Below are positions 27,276 through 35,519 of a DNA stretch of 64,000 nt, in pieces; the stretch's first letter is position 1, and each line of letters opens with the position of its first letter. The notes under the pieces were generated by a model that saw only the letters and a program-made list of their open reading frames with translations, did not search any database and had not been told where the DNA came from. This DNA comes from RUG11237 sp045119215 (GTDB lineage: Bacteria > Bacillota > Clostridia > Lachnospirales > Lachnospiraceae), in assembly GCA_045119215.1 (NCBI GenBank), contig JBGVDD010000085.1, forward strand, positions 41,388 through 105,387, read 5' to 3'. Position numbers and translations under genes: made by a program.

Positions 27276-29506
27276 CCCTCCTTTATCTCATCTTGCATTT
27301 GGCAGATTCTAAGTTTCAAGTCTGTGTTTCTTTTATTCTCATTTTTGTTCATTATCATTTGCTGAACCACATCCTCACGCCCCACAATAGTAACACATTG
27401 TCTGGCTCTGGTTACTCCTGTATAAAGAAGATTTCTGGTCATAAGCATTCTCGGTCCTCCTAACAGTGGCATAATCACTGCCGGATACTCACTTCCCTGA
27501 GACTTATGAATTGTAATGGCATATGCATGCTCTAGCTCTTCCAACTGTTTGAAAGAGTACTCCACCACTCTTTTATCGTCAAATTGTACCTTCAAAGTCT
27601 CCATTGTGTAACTCAATTCTATGATGATACCAGTATCCCCGTTAAATACTCCCGTTCCCTTCTCTACACAAATGCCATACTTATTTTTGATTTCCCATTC
27701 CATTTGATAATCATTTTTTATCTGCATCACCTTATCACCTACACGAAAGGTAACGTTCCCTTGTTTTTTCTCCTGCTTAGAAGGATGTGGTGGATTCAAA
27801 ATCCCCTGAAGGTATATGTTCAACTCTTCCACACCCATAGGTCCTTTCCGCATAGGTGTCATAACCTGTATATCATAAGGTTCCACCCCAAGATTCGGAG
27901 GTAGAACTTCTACCATTAGTCTTTTAATGATATCTAAAGAAGTTTCCACATCATATCTTTTCATAATAAAAAAATCTTTATGTTTTTTTTCTAATTCCAA
28001 TAATTTTCCTTCATTGATACGATGGGCATTCATTATAATATTACTTTTGCTAGCCTGACGGAAAATCTTATTTAATCGTACTACATTAAAACATTCAGAT
28101 AAGATAATATCTTTTAGAACACTACCCGGTCCTACACTGGGCAGCTGATTGATGTCCCCTACCAGGATTAATCTTGTACCTACTGCAATGGCTCTTAAAA
28201 GTGAGTGCATCAGATAAATATCTACCATAGACATTTCATCTATAATGATTACGTCTGCCTCAATAGGATTGTCCTCATTTTTGTCAAATTGACTTTTACT
28301 ATTATCATCTGTGGCACCAGATACCCCAAGGAGACGATGTATTGTTTTTGCTTCTCCACCAGTGGCCTCGCTCATTCTTTTTGCCGCCCGTCCTGTAGGG
28401 GCTGCCAGCTCCACCTCCATTTCTTCTTCCTCAAAATATTTTAAGATGGCATTTATGGTTGTAGTTTTTCCTGTACCCGGACCTCCTGTAATAACAACCA
28501 ACCCATTACTTGCAGCCTCTTTTACAGCATACCTTTGCTTTTCTTCTAATTCCTCTCCCAGACTTTTTTCTATCCGCTGTATCCTTTTTTCTATCAAAGA
28601 ATCTTTATCTTTAAAACTTACATTTAACTCTGTCAACATTCTTGCCGTATTTAGCTCTGTGTGGTAATTTAAAGAAGTAAATACATGAGGATTGTCTTCC
28701 TCCTCCCCTGGTTTTAATACCAACTTTCGCTCTACTACCATGTCCATCAAATGTTTCTCAATATCTACCTGGTATAATTTTAACAATTCCTTTGTCTGTG
28801 TAATCAACACATCCTTAGGCAGGTAAGTATGCCCATCATTTCCCGCCTGGGTCAGCTGATACAAAAGTCCACTTTTAATTCGAAAATCAGAGTCCGTGTG
28901 AATACCAACTTTAGCAGCTATCTCATCCGCTATCTTAAAACCGATACCATTAATATCTTCTGCCAGACGATAGGGATTTTCCCGAAGAATACCATAAATT
29001 CCATTTTTGTATCTTTCGTATATTTTATTGGCAAGACTCATGGAAATTCCGTACTGCTGCAAAAAAATCATTGCCTGGCGAAAATCCCTTTTTTCTTGTA
29101 CCTGTTCAGAAATAGAGCGACACATTTTCTGACTAATTCCCTTCACTTCACAAAGGCGTTCCGGTTCCTCTTCCATAATACGAAAAGTATCCTCTTTAAA
29201 TCTTCTGACAATTCTGGCTGCCAGTGCTGCACCAATTCCCTTAATGACCCCTGAAGCTAAGTATCTTTCAATGGCTATGGAATCTTTTGGTTCCTTTATC
29301 TCATAAGAATCTATTTGAAACTGTTCGCCATATTGATTATGAGTGATATACCGTCCCCTCAACGCAATCTGAATCCCTTCTTCAGCCATATGCAAAGTTC
29401 CAACGCAATAGATTTCTTCTCCCTCTGATATTACCTTCATGACAGTATAGCCGTTGTCACCATTATGAAATACAATGTGTTCAATGTAACCTTCTAATTC
29501 TTCCAT
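27266..29506 (-). CDS. recD2: RecD2-like SF1B DNA helicase
   Basis: About 746 aa from an ATG (29504-29506) placed 6 nt after AGGAG; an ATG 66 nt further upstream also keeps the frame. The N-terminal OB-like region (LEGYIEHIVFHNGDNGYTV) and helix-hairpin-helix motifs (GVIKGIGAALAARIV; GIGFKIADEIAAKVG) are typical of RecD2. Walker A is GGPGTGKTT, Walker B IIDEMSMVD, and the C-terminal motif AITIHKSQGSEYPAV is present. It acts in recombination and repair without RecBC. It lies between flgJ-like and comFC genes. Confidence 0.95.
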   Translation of the reverse strand: MEELEGYIEHIVFHNGDNGYTVMKVISEGEEIYCVGTLHMAEEGIQIALRGRYITHNQYGEQFQIDSYEIKEPKDSIAIERYLASGVIKGIGAALAARIVRRFKEDTFRIMEEEPERLCEVKGISQKMCRSISEQVQEKRDFRQAMIFLQQYGISMSLANKIYERYKNGIYGILRENPYRLAEDINGIGFKIADEIAAKVGIHTDSDFRIKSGLLYQLTQAGNDGHTYLPKDVLITQTKELLKLYQVDIEKHLMDMVVERKLVLKPGEEEDNPHVFTSLNYHTELNTARMLTELNVSFKDKDSLIEKRIQRIEKSLGEELEEKQRYAVKEAASNGLVVITGGPGTGKTTTINAILKYFEEEEMEVELAAPTGRAAKRMSEATGGEAKTIHRLLGVSGATDDNSKSQFDKNEDNPIEADVIIIDEMSMVDIYLMHSLLRAIAVGTRLILVGDINQLPSVGPGSVLKDIILSECFNVVRLNKIFRQASKSNIIMNAHRINEGKLLELEKKHKDFFIMKRYDVETSLDIIKRLMVEVLPPNLGVEPYDIQVMTPMRKGPMGVEELNIYLQGILNPPHPSKQEKKQGNVTFRVGDKVMQIKNDYQMEWEIKNKYGICVEKGTGVFNGDTGIIIELSYTMETLKVQFDDKRVVEYSFKQLEELEHAYAITIHKSQGSEYPAVIMPLLGGPRMLMTRNLLYTGVTRARQCVTIVGREDVVQQMIMNKNENKRNTDLKLRICQMQDEIKEGWK

Positions 29507-29590
29507 TTCCATCTCCTGTGCAAATCTATGTAATACCGAAAACCACAAAAGGTCACCATCCATGGACAGCAACCTTTTCTCTCTATCTTC

Positions 29591-29941
29591 TTAATCTTCA
29601 ATTCCATAATTTCTTTTCATCTGTTCATATAACTGCTTGGCAAGCCCAACTCCATCCCCTTGTTCTGTCATGGACTTGGCATATTCTGAATAAAGACTGT
29701 CCTCAAAATAATCTTTCATAGTAGACATATATCCTGAACTTTCCTCTGACTTTGGAATCGTCTTTCTCATCTCTTTAAAAACCTGTTCTACAAAATACTG
29801 TTCAAATTCCTTACAGGCATTCATCAGTTCTTCGCCACTTGCTTTACTGTAATCAGATTTTAGATTTTCTTCCAACTTGCCGGCAGAAACACTATCCTTA
29901 GTATACTGATTCGTAATATTCTGTATTGATGAAATATCCAT
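29591..29941 (-). CDS. flgJ: FlgJ-type rod-binding protein
   Basis: This 116-aa protein corresponds to the N-terminal, rod-chaperone half of FlgJ only: ELMNACKEFEQYFVEQVFKEMRKTIP followed by YFEDSLYSEYAKSMTEQGDGVGLAKQLYEQM. The muramidase half of proteobacterial FlgJ is absent, as is usual in clostridia. ATG (MDISSIQ) is chosen with AGAAGGG upstream; a TTG eight codons earlier is possible. It follows flgG by 27 nt and helps rod assembly outside the membrane. Confidence 0.85.
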   Translation of the reverse strand: MDISSIQNITNQYTKDSVSAGKLEENLKSDYSKASGEELMNACKEFEQYFVEQVFKEMRKTIPKSEESSGYMSTMKDYFEDSLYSEYAKSMTEQGDGVGLAKQLYEQMKRNYGIED

Positions 29942-29968
29942 ATACTTATTTTCCCTTCTACTCAATCA

Positions 29969-30787
29969 CTATCTTCTCAGTTCATTGGCCTGCTGCAACA
30001 TTTCATCAGATGCCTGAATTGCCTTAGAGTTCATCTCATAGGCTCTCTGGGCTACAATCAGACTAACCATTTCATCTGCCACCTGCACATTGGAACCTTC
30101 CAGATAACCATTTTTTACTGTGGATTTCACCACATCCTGGCTGGTATCCTCATTGATTGCCTGTCCTGATGCCGGTGTTTCCCCATACAAACTCTGGCCT
30201 AATTTTTCTAAGCCTCCTGGATTATTAAACTGAAACACACCTAATTTCATCCCTAAATCCACATAATTGTTCTCATCATCCAAGTATCCAAAGCTTCCAT
30301 CTGAAGAAGGCTGTACCTTTGACATTTCATATCCATTCATGTCAAAAACAATTTCTTTTCCAGTAGAATCCAACACTGGAAATCCGTCAGTTGTGGTTAA
30401 CATCATGCCATTACTTCCCACTGCATAGGTAAAATTACCATTTCTGGTATAATATGTATTTCCATCCACACCTTTTACTGCAAAAAATCCTTCTCCATTA
30501 ATAGCAAATGCAGTATCACTCTCTGAAGCTAAAAAAGAACCCTGTTTAAAACTAGTTGCAATAGAAGAGTTTCTAACACCCAATCCTACTTCTGCCGGTA
30601 TTGGTTTTTCTTCCCCATTGGCTGTAGTTGTCTTTGGTTGAAGCTTTTGATACAACAACGTCTTAAACTCCGCTGTCTGAGTCTTGTACCCTGTGGTATT
30701 TACATTTGCCACGTTATTTGATATTGTATCTACATTTGTCTGCTGGGCAATCATTCCTGTTGCCGCTGTCCATAATGACCTTACCAT
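29969..30787 (-). CDS. flgG: Flagellar distal rod protein FlgG (FlhP-like)
   Basis: A 272-aa flagellar rod/hook protein has the N-terminal signature AATGMIAQQTNVDTISNNVANVNTTGYK and the C-terminal one GSNVQVADEMVSLIVAQRAYEMNSKAIQASDEMLQQ, the two coiled-coil ends that pack in the rod. The order mbl, rod gene, rod gene matches B. subtilis mbl-flhO-flhP. It is 20 nt downstream of flgF. Confidence 0.92.
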   Translation of the reverse strand: MVRSLWTAATGMIAQQTNVDTISNNVANVNTTGYKTQTAEFKTLLYQKLQPKTTTANGEEKPIPAEVGLGVRNSSIATSFKQGSFLASESDTAFAINGEGFFAVKGVDGNTYYTRNGNFTYAVGSNGMMLTTTDGFPVLDSTGKEIVFDMNGYEMSKVQPSSDGSFGYLDDENNYVDLGMKLGVFQFNNPGGLEKLGQSLYGETPASGQAINEDTSQDVVKSTVKNGYLEGSNVQVADEMVSLIVAQRAYEMNSKAIQASDEMLQQANELRR

Positions 30788-30807
30788 ACCTCTCTATCTC
30801 CTCTCAC

Positions 30808-31581
30808 TTACACTCTTCCCACTTGATTTACTGCCTTGTCTATGGTAGAATCCACAGCCTGAATTGCCTTCTGATTTGTTTCATAGGCACGGGTAACATT
30901 AATCAACTCTACCATTTCCTTTACTACCTGAACATTGGACTGCTCTAAACATCCCTGTTCTACTGCCGCTGCGGAATCTGTTAACACTCCGCCTTGTAGC
31001 AAATCATACATGTTCTCTCCATATTTTTGAATATAATTATAATCTTCCACATCCACTACCCCGATTTGGGCAACCACCACATCATTCTGGGTAATCCTTC
31101 CCGTAGCGTCAATAGAACTTTTGCTATTTGGGTCTATCTGAATGGGATTAGAATCCGCTCCCAAAACAAAATCTCCATCCTGGGTTACCAGATATCCATT
31201 CACATTCACTGTAAAATTGCCATCTCGGGAAAGCTTTACTGAAGTCTCTCCCTGTTTATTGGTAAACTGAATCTGAAAGAACCCATCTCCACTTAATGCC
31301 ACATCATAATCATTATCCGTTACCCGAAACGGCCCCTGGGAATAGTCTGTGTAGGTTTCTCCAAACTTAACCCCCATGCTCATGTTTCCGATTCCCCGGT
31401 CAATAAACGCCTCCGACGAATCCTTGATCTTTATGGCCAACTCATGTTCAAAGGAACGTGCTGTGGCACCTTCTTTTTTAAAAGCTGTTGTTGCTGAATT
31501 TGCAAGATTATTACTGATAACATCCAGCCTTTTTTGCTGGTGTACCATTCCGGTATACGCTGTATATAATCCCTTTACCAT
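30808..31581 (-). CDS. flgF: Flagellar rod protein FlgF (FlhO-like)
   Basis: A 257-aa rod protein paralogous to its downstream neighbour: N-terminal TGMVHQQKRLDVISNNLANSATTAFK, C-terminal QVVKEMVELINVTRAYETNQKAIQAVDSTIDKAVNQ. The ATG at 31579-31581 follows GGAGG; a TTG four codons earlier is less likely. It starts about 57 nt after mbl and forms the proximal rod. Confidence 0.88.
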   Translation of the reverse strand: MVKGLYTAYTGMVHQQKRLDVISNNLANSATTAFKKEGATARSFEHELAIKIKDSSEAFIDRGIGNMSMGVKFGETYTDYSQGPFRVTDNDYDVALSGDGFFQIQFTNKQGETSVKLSRDGNFTVNVNGYLVTQDGDFVLGADSNPIQIDPNSKSSIDATGRITQNDVVVAQIGVVDVEDYNYIQKYGENMYDLLQGGVLTDSAAAVEQGCLEQSNVQVVKEMVELINVTRAYETNQKAIQAVDSTIDKAVNQVGRV

Positions 31582-31637
31582 TTCATCCTCCAATGGCAGT
31601 CATTTCCTGCCCTCATATCCTAGGTTATCACTATCTT

Positions 31638-32627
31638 TTACTCGTCGCGTCTTCCACTCATAAATTCCACGAATTTTCCTGTTCCAATAGCAACGCAAGT
31701 CATAGGTTCCTCTGCTGTCATAGTGTTAATGCCAGTCTTATGTTCAATCAGCTCTTCTAATCCTCTAAGCAAAGCTCCACCGCCAGTCAATACAATACCT
31801 CTGTCTGCGATATCCGCTGCAAGTTCTGGTGGTGTCTTTTCCAATACACTATGCACCGCTTCCACAATCTGTGCTGTGGTATCACGAAGAGCTTCTTCTG
31901 TTTCTTCTGAAGTGACTGTAACTGTTTTTGGAAGACCAGTAACTAAGTTTCTTCCTCTTACATCCATAGTATCTACTTCCGGACGCTTGAAAGCACATCC
32001 AATCTTGATTTTAATATCTTCTGCTGTTCTCTCTCCAATCAAAAGATTATGCTTCTTTCTCATATATCGGACAATAGCTTCATCAAAATTATCTCCTGCA
32101 ATCTTAATAGATGTACTTACTACTGTTCCACCCAAAGAGATAACTGCGATATCCGCTGTTCCACCACCGATATCTACAATCATATTTCCACATGGTTTTG
32201 CAATATCGATTCCGGCACCAATCGCCGCCGCAATAGGTTCCTCTATAATAGAAACTTCTCTTGCTCCCGCTTCCCAGGTAGCATCCTCTACTGCCTTTTT
32301 CTCCACTTCTGTCACACCGCTTGGCACACAAACACTAATTCTAGGCTTACGGAAAGTTTTCTTTCCCATGGCCTTCTGAATAAAATACTTCAACATCTTC
32401 TCTGTAACAGTATAATCAGAGATAACTCCCTGACGCAACGGTCTTACTGCCACAATATTTCCAGGTGTTCTACCAAGCATCTGTCTTGCATCTTCACCAA
32501 TGGCTTTGATTTTATTGGTATCTCTATCAAAGGCTACAACGGAAGGCTCTTTTAAAACTACACCCTTCCCCTTAATATATACTAAAATACTCGCTGTACC
32601 TAAATCTATTCCAATATCTGTTGCCAT
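31638..32627 (-). CDS. mbl: MreB/Mbl actin-like cell-shape protein
   Basis: About 329 aa with the actin-fold nucleotide motifs DIGIDLGTAS (phosphate 1), NMIVDIGGGTADIAVISLGG (phosphate 2) and GIVLTGGGALLRGLEEL (adenosine). It polymerises under the membrane and directs lateral wall synthesis. ATG at 32625-32627 follows AAAGGAG by 8 nt; a GTG one codon earlier is possible. Linkage to flgF/flgG argues for Mbl rather than the mreBCD-linked MreB. Confidence 0.93.
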   Translation of the reverse strand: MATDIGIDLGTASILVYIKGKGVVLKEPSVVAFDRDTNKIKAIGEDARQMLGRTPGNIVAVRPLRQGVISDYTVTEKMLKYFIQKAMGKKTFRKPRISVCVPSGVTEVEKKAVEDATWEAGAREVSIIEEPIAAAIGAGIDIAKPCGNMIVDIGGGTADIAVISLGGTVVSTSIKIAGDNFDEAIVRYMRKKHNLLIGERTAEDIKIKIGCAFKRPEVDTMDVRGRNLVTGLPKTVTVTSEETEEALRDTTAQIVEAVHSVLEKTPPELAADIADRGIVLTGGGALLRGLEELIEHKTGINTMTAEEPMTCVAIGTGKFVEFMSGRRDE

Positions 32628-32739
32628 CACAACTTCTCCTTTCCATCCAATCCTGTGGTTTCCTGTTCTATATTTATAGTAGCTTCTCTAAAATATACTC
32701 AAAAATGCTACCCAAAACGCAATCTTTATTATCTTTATG

Positions 32740-32873
32740 GTAACAGTTCAGCCATAGGCTAAACTGTTACGAAATCGGGCAATGCTTACGCATGCAAAAT
32801 TGCCCGATTTTTGTTAAATGTACATTTTTGCACGGTCAGCGCAGTAAATGCGCAGACCTGCCTGAACTGTTAC
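32740..32873. mobile_element. 134-bp MITE-like element, copy 1
   Basis: A non-coding element has perfect 12-bp terminal inverted repeats GTAACAGTTCAG / CTGAACTGTTAC, flanked by an 8-bp direct repeat TCTTTATG (32732-32739 and 32874-32881). Internally it folds into three hairpins: GTAACAGTT..AACTGTTAC, AATCGGGCAAT..ATTGCCCGATT, and GGTC-GCGCA..TGCGC-GACC. It differs from copy 2 at only two positions. It lies upstream of mbl, in the 480-nt gap to glnN. The rest of that gap (32882-33050) is AT-rich with no gene visible. Confidence 0.9.
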
Positions 32874-33049
32874 TCTTTATGTACTATTCCGTACAAAGAT
32901 ATCACTTCTTTTTTTAATCCATATAAATGTATCTACTTTCCCATAAAACCATAGACATTAGACATTATATACAATAATTTCACCTTTTTAAAGTAGTTTA
33001 TTCAATTTTTTTTATTTTTTTTTTGAAATGACAAATCGACGAATCTCAG

Positions 33050-33084
33050 AAAAAAAAAGTGGATTTGCTTGTGCAAATCCACTT
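33050..33084 (-). terminator. Terminator of glnN
   Basis: Perfect 12-bp stem AAGTGGATTTGC / GCAAATCCACTT, loop ACAA, then a run of T residues on the minus strand, 25 nt after the glnN stop. Confidence 0.95.
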
Positions 33085-33109
33085 ATCATAACGGTCTCAA
33101 AACATATGA

Positions 33110-35221
33110 TTATACTTCGAAAATTAAATCTCCATAAGAAGGCATTGGCCAAGCTTCCTTATCAACAATCATTTCTAATGCATCGATAGGTGCTCTAAGT
33201 TCGTCCATAGCAACCTTAACTTCATCCTTGTATGCATATGCCTGCTCTTTTCCATCTTCCATAGCACTTGCCTTTGCCTGAGCTTCAACTAACTTCGCCA
33301 AAGCAGCCTTAGCTTCTGCTAATAACTTAGATGTTTCTGCTAACATATCAGACTGAACAGTTGCATCTGCTCCTGCATTCTTAACAGCAATTACAGTATC
33401 AGCAAGAGTTTTTGTATACTTAATGATTGCAGGAATAAACTGCTTGCTAGCCATATCAATCATAGTTAAAGCTTCAATATTGATAGTTTTAGCATAGGTT
33501 TCATATAAGATTTCTGCACGGGACTCTAGCTCAGCCTTTGTAAAGATCTTGAACTTACCAAACAAGTTGACAGCTTTCTCTGTTGTAAGAGCATCTACTG
33601 CATCAACCATAGATTTGATGTTTGGTAAACCACGTCTCTCAGCCTCTGCTACCCATTCATCTGAGTATCCATTTCCGTTGAATACGATTCTCTGATGCTT
33701 TGTCATATATTCCTTGATTAAATCATGTACAGCCATATCGAAGTCATCTGCCTTCTCTAAGATATCAGCTGCTTCGCAGAATGCTTCTGCTACAATTGTA
33801 TTTAATACAGTGTTTGGACTTCCAATAGAGTCAGCAGAACCAACCATACGGAACTCGAACTTATTTCCTGTAAATGCAAATGGTGAAGTTCTGTTTCTAT
33901 CTGTAGCATCCTTCTTGAAGTCTGGCAATGTTGAAACTCCAGTTTCTAACTTTCCACCATCCTTAGAAGACTTGGCATCTCCTGTTTCGATTAACTGCTT
34001 CACAACATCTTCTAACTGATCTCCCAAGAACATAGAGATAATTGCTGGAGGTGCTTCGTTAGCTCCTAATCTATGGTCATTTCCTACGTCGGATGCTGAC
34101 TGACGAAGCAAGTCTGCATGTGTATCTACAGCCTTCATCATACAAGCAAGTACCAATAAGAACTGAATATTTTCATGTGGAGTTTCTCCTGGCTCAAGTA
34201 AGTTTACACCGTTGTCTGTTGTTAAAGACCAGTTGTCATGCTTACCGGAACCATTTACACCTGCAAATGGTTTTTCATGAAGAAGACATGCAAGTCCGTG
34301 ACGAACTGCAACCTTTTTCATTGTTTCCATTACCAGCTGGTTGTGGTCTACTGCAATATTGGCTGTTTCGTAAATTGGTGCTAATTCGTGCTGTGCCGGA
34401 GCAACTTCATTATGCTGTGTCTTAGCTGTAACACCTAATTTCCACAACTCTTTATTTAAATCCTTCATGTAGGCACCGATACGTTCTCTGATTACGCCAA
34501 AGTAATGGTCATCCATTTCCTGTCCCTTTGGAGCTGGAGCACCAAACAAAGTACGTCCTGCATAAATTAAGTCTTTTCTCTTTAGGTATTTTTCTCTATC
34601 TACTAAGAAATATTCCTGTTCTGGTCCAACAGATGCTGTAACCTTGGTTGCCTCTGTATTTCCAAATAAACGAACGATACGAAGTGCCTGTTCGCTTACA
34701 GCTTCCATGGAGCGAAGTAATGGTGTCTTTTTATCAAGAGCTTCGCCTGTGTAAGAGCAGAAAGCTGTAGGAATACAAAGAATTGCTCCTGTAGCATCCT
34801 CTTTAATAAATGCCGGTGATGTAATATCCCATGCTGTATATCCTCTTGCTTCGAATGTTGCTCTTAAACCACCTGATGGGAAAGAAGAAGCATCTGGCTC
34901 TCCTTTGATTAATTCTTTTCCGGAAAATTCTGTAAACATTTTTCCTTCTTCATTTGGGTGTGTAACAAACGCATCATGTTTTTCGGCTGTTACACCAGTC
35001 AAAGGCTGGAACCAGTGTGTATAGTGAGTAGCACCCTTAGATTCTGCCCAATCCTTCATTGCCTTTGCAACGACATCTGCAGTTGCAAGTGACAGTTCGC
35101 CACCATTTTCCATAACATTTTTCACTTCTGCGAATACCTTCTTAGGTAAGTACTCTTTCATTTTAGTCAAGGTAAACACGTTTTCTGCGAAGATTTCTTC
35201 CACATTAAATTTTTCGCTCAT
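33110..35221 (-). CDS. glnN: Glutamine synthetase type III
   Basis: About 703 aa, the length of GSIII enzymes rather than the 440-470 aa of type I. It makes glutamine from glutamate, ammonia and ATP in the cytoplasm. Visible GSIII motifs include SSFPSGGLRATFEARGYTAWD (about 92-112), GPEQEYFLVDR, NEVAPAQHELAPIYETANIA, KPFAGVNGSGKHDNWSL and NRTSPFAFTGNKFEFRMVGS. The ATG at 35219-35221 is chosen from spacing to AAAGGA; an ATG three codons earlier is possible. It is monocistronic, with a terminator at the end and a structured leader upstream. Confidence 0.97.
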   Translation of the reverse strand: MSEKFNVEEIFAENVFTLTKMKEYLPKKVFAEVKNVMENGGELSLATADVVAKAMKDWAESKGATHYTHWFQPLTGVTAEKHDAFVTHPNEEGKMFTEFSGKELIKGEPDASSFPSGGLRATFEARGYTAWDITSPAFIKEDATGAILCIPTAFCSYTGEALDKKTPLLRSMEAVSEQALRIVRLFGNTEATKVTASVGPEQEYFLVDREKYLKRKDLIYAGRTLFGAPAPKGQEMDDHYFGVIRERIGAYMKDLNKELWKLGVTAKTQHNEVAPAQHELAPIYETANIAVDHNQLVMETMKKVAVRHGLACLLHEKPFAGVNGSGKHDNWSLTTDNGVNLLEPGETPHENIQFLLVLACMMKAVDTHADLLRQSASDVGNDHRLGANEAPPAIISMFLGDQLEDVVKQLIETGDAKSSKDGGKLETGVSTLPDFKKDATDRNRTSPFAFTGNKFEFRMVGSADSIGSPNTVLNTIVAEAFCEAADILEKADDFDMAVHDLIKEYMTKHQRIVFNGNGYSDEWVAEAERRGLPNIKSMVDAVDALTTEKAVNLFGKFKIFTKAELESRAEILYETYAKTINIEALTMIDMASKQFIPAIIKYTKTLADTVIAVKNAGADATVQSDMLAETSKLLAEAKAALAKLVEAQAKASAMEDGKEQAYAYKDEVKVAMDELRAPIDALEMIVDKEAWPMPSYGDLIFEV

Positions 35222-35305
35222 TTTTCCCATTTCCTTTCGTTTAGAATTTCAATTGCTTATTTAGATATTGTATTCTGCCCATTATTCTAGTACCATCTAA
35301 AAAAT

Positions 35306-35370
35306 GCAAAAAAAGGGTGTCCAAATTGGAACACCCTTGTTCGCTCAAACTAGCACGGCGTCCTCGCCGT
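35306..35370 (-). ncRNA. Structured leader or short RNA upstream of glnN, ending in a terminator
   Basis: Downstream of a promoter, the minus strand carries hairpin 1 (ACGGCG-AGGA-CGCCGT, 35355-35370). About 16 nt later comes an intrinsic terminator (AAGGGTGT...ACACCCTT, 35313-35338, followed by seven T). The glnN start is about 85 nt further on. This could be an attenuator controlling glnN by antitermination, or a free-standing RNA of about 65-70 nt. No match to a named riboswitch is evident. No second stem clearly able to act as antiterminator was found. Confidence 0.55.
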
Positions 35371-35378
35371 TCATGTAT

Positions 35379-35407
35379 AAGATAACCTATTCCACCTAAA
35401 AAAGCAA
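35379..35407 (-). promoter_or_regulatory. Promoter driving the glnN leader
   Basis: -35 TTGCTT (35402-35407), 17-nt spacer, -10 TATCTT (35379-35384), about 10 nt before hairpin 1. It lies after the U32 gene end (35520). Confidence 0.55.
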
Positions 35408-35519
35408 GAACTTTTTTCTCTTTTTTCTTTTTTTGTACCTTTTACATATAATTTCTACATATTTTATTCTTTTTTTTACATATACGACATTTGGATATTG
35501 CTATGATGCTTTAAAATAC

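Noticed and set aside
31723..32379. 218-residue plus-strand frame
   Set aside because: Antisense of mbl; no start signal and no recognisable domain.
32740..32873. CRISPR-like or REP-type array
   Set aside because: Only single copies with target duplications, no spacer periodicity.
35306..35338. Simple terminator of the U32 operon
   Set aside because: A promoter lies between the U32 stop and this hairpin, and the hairpin is 180 nt past the stop, so a role in the glnN leader fits better; termination of read-through remains possible.
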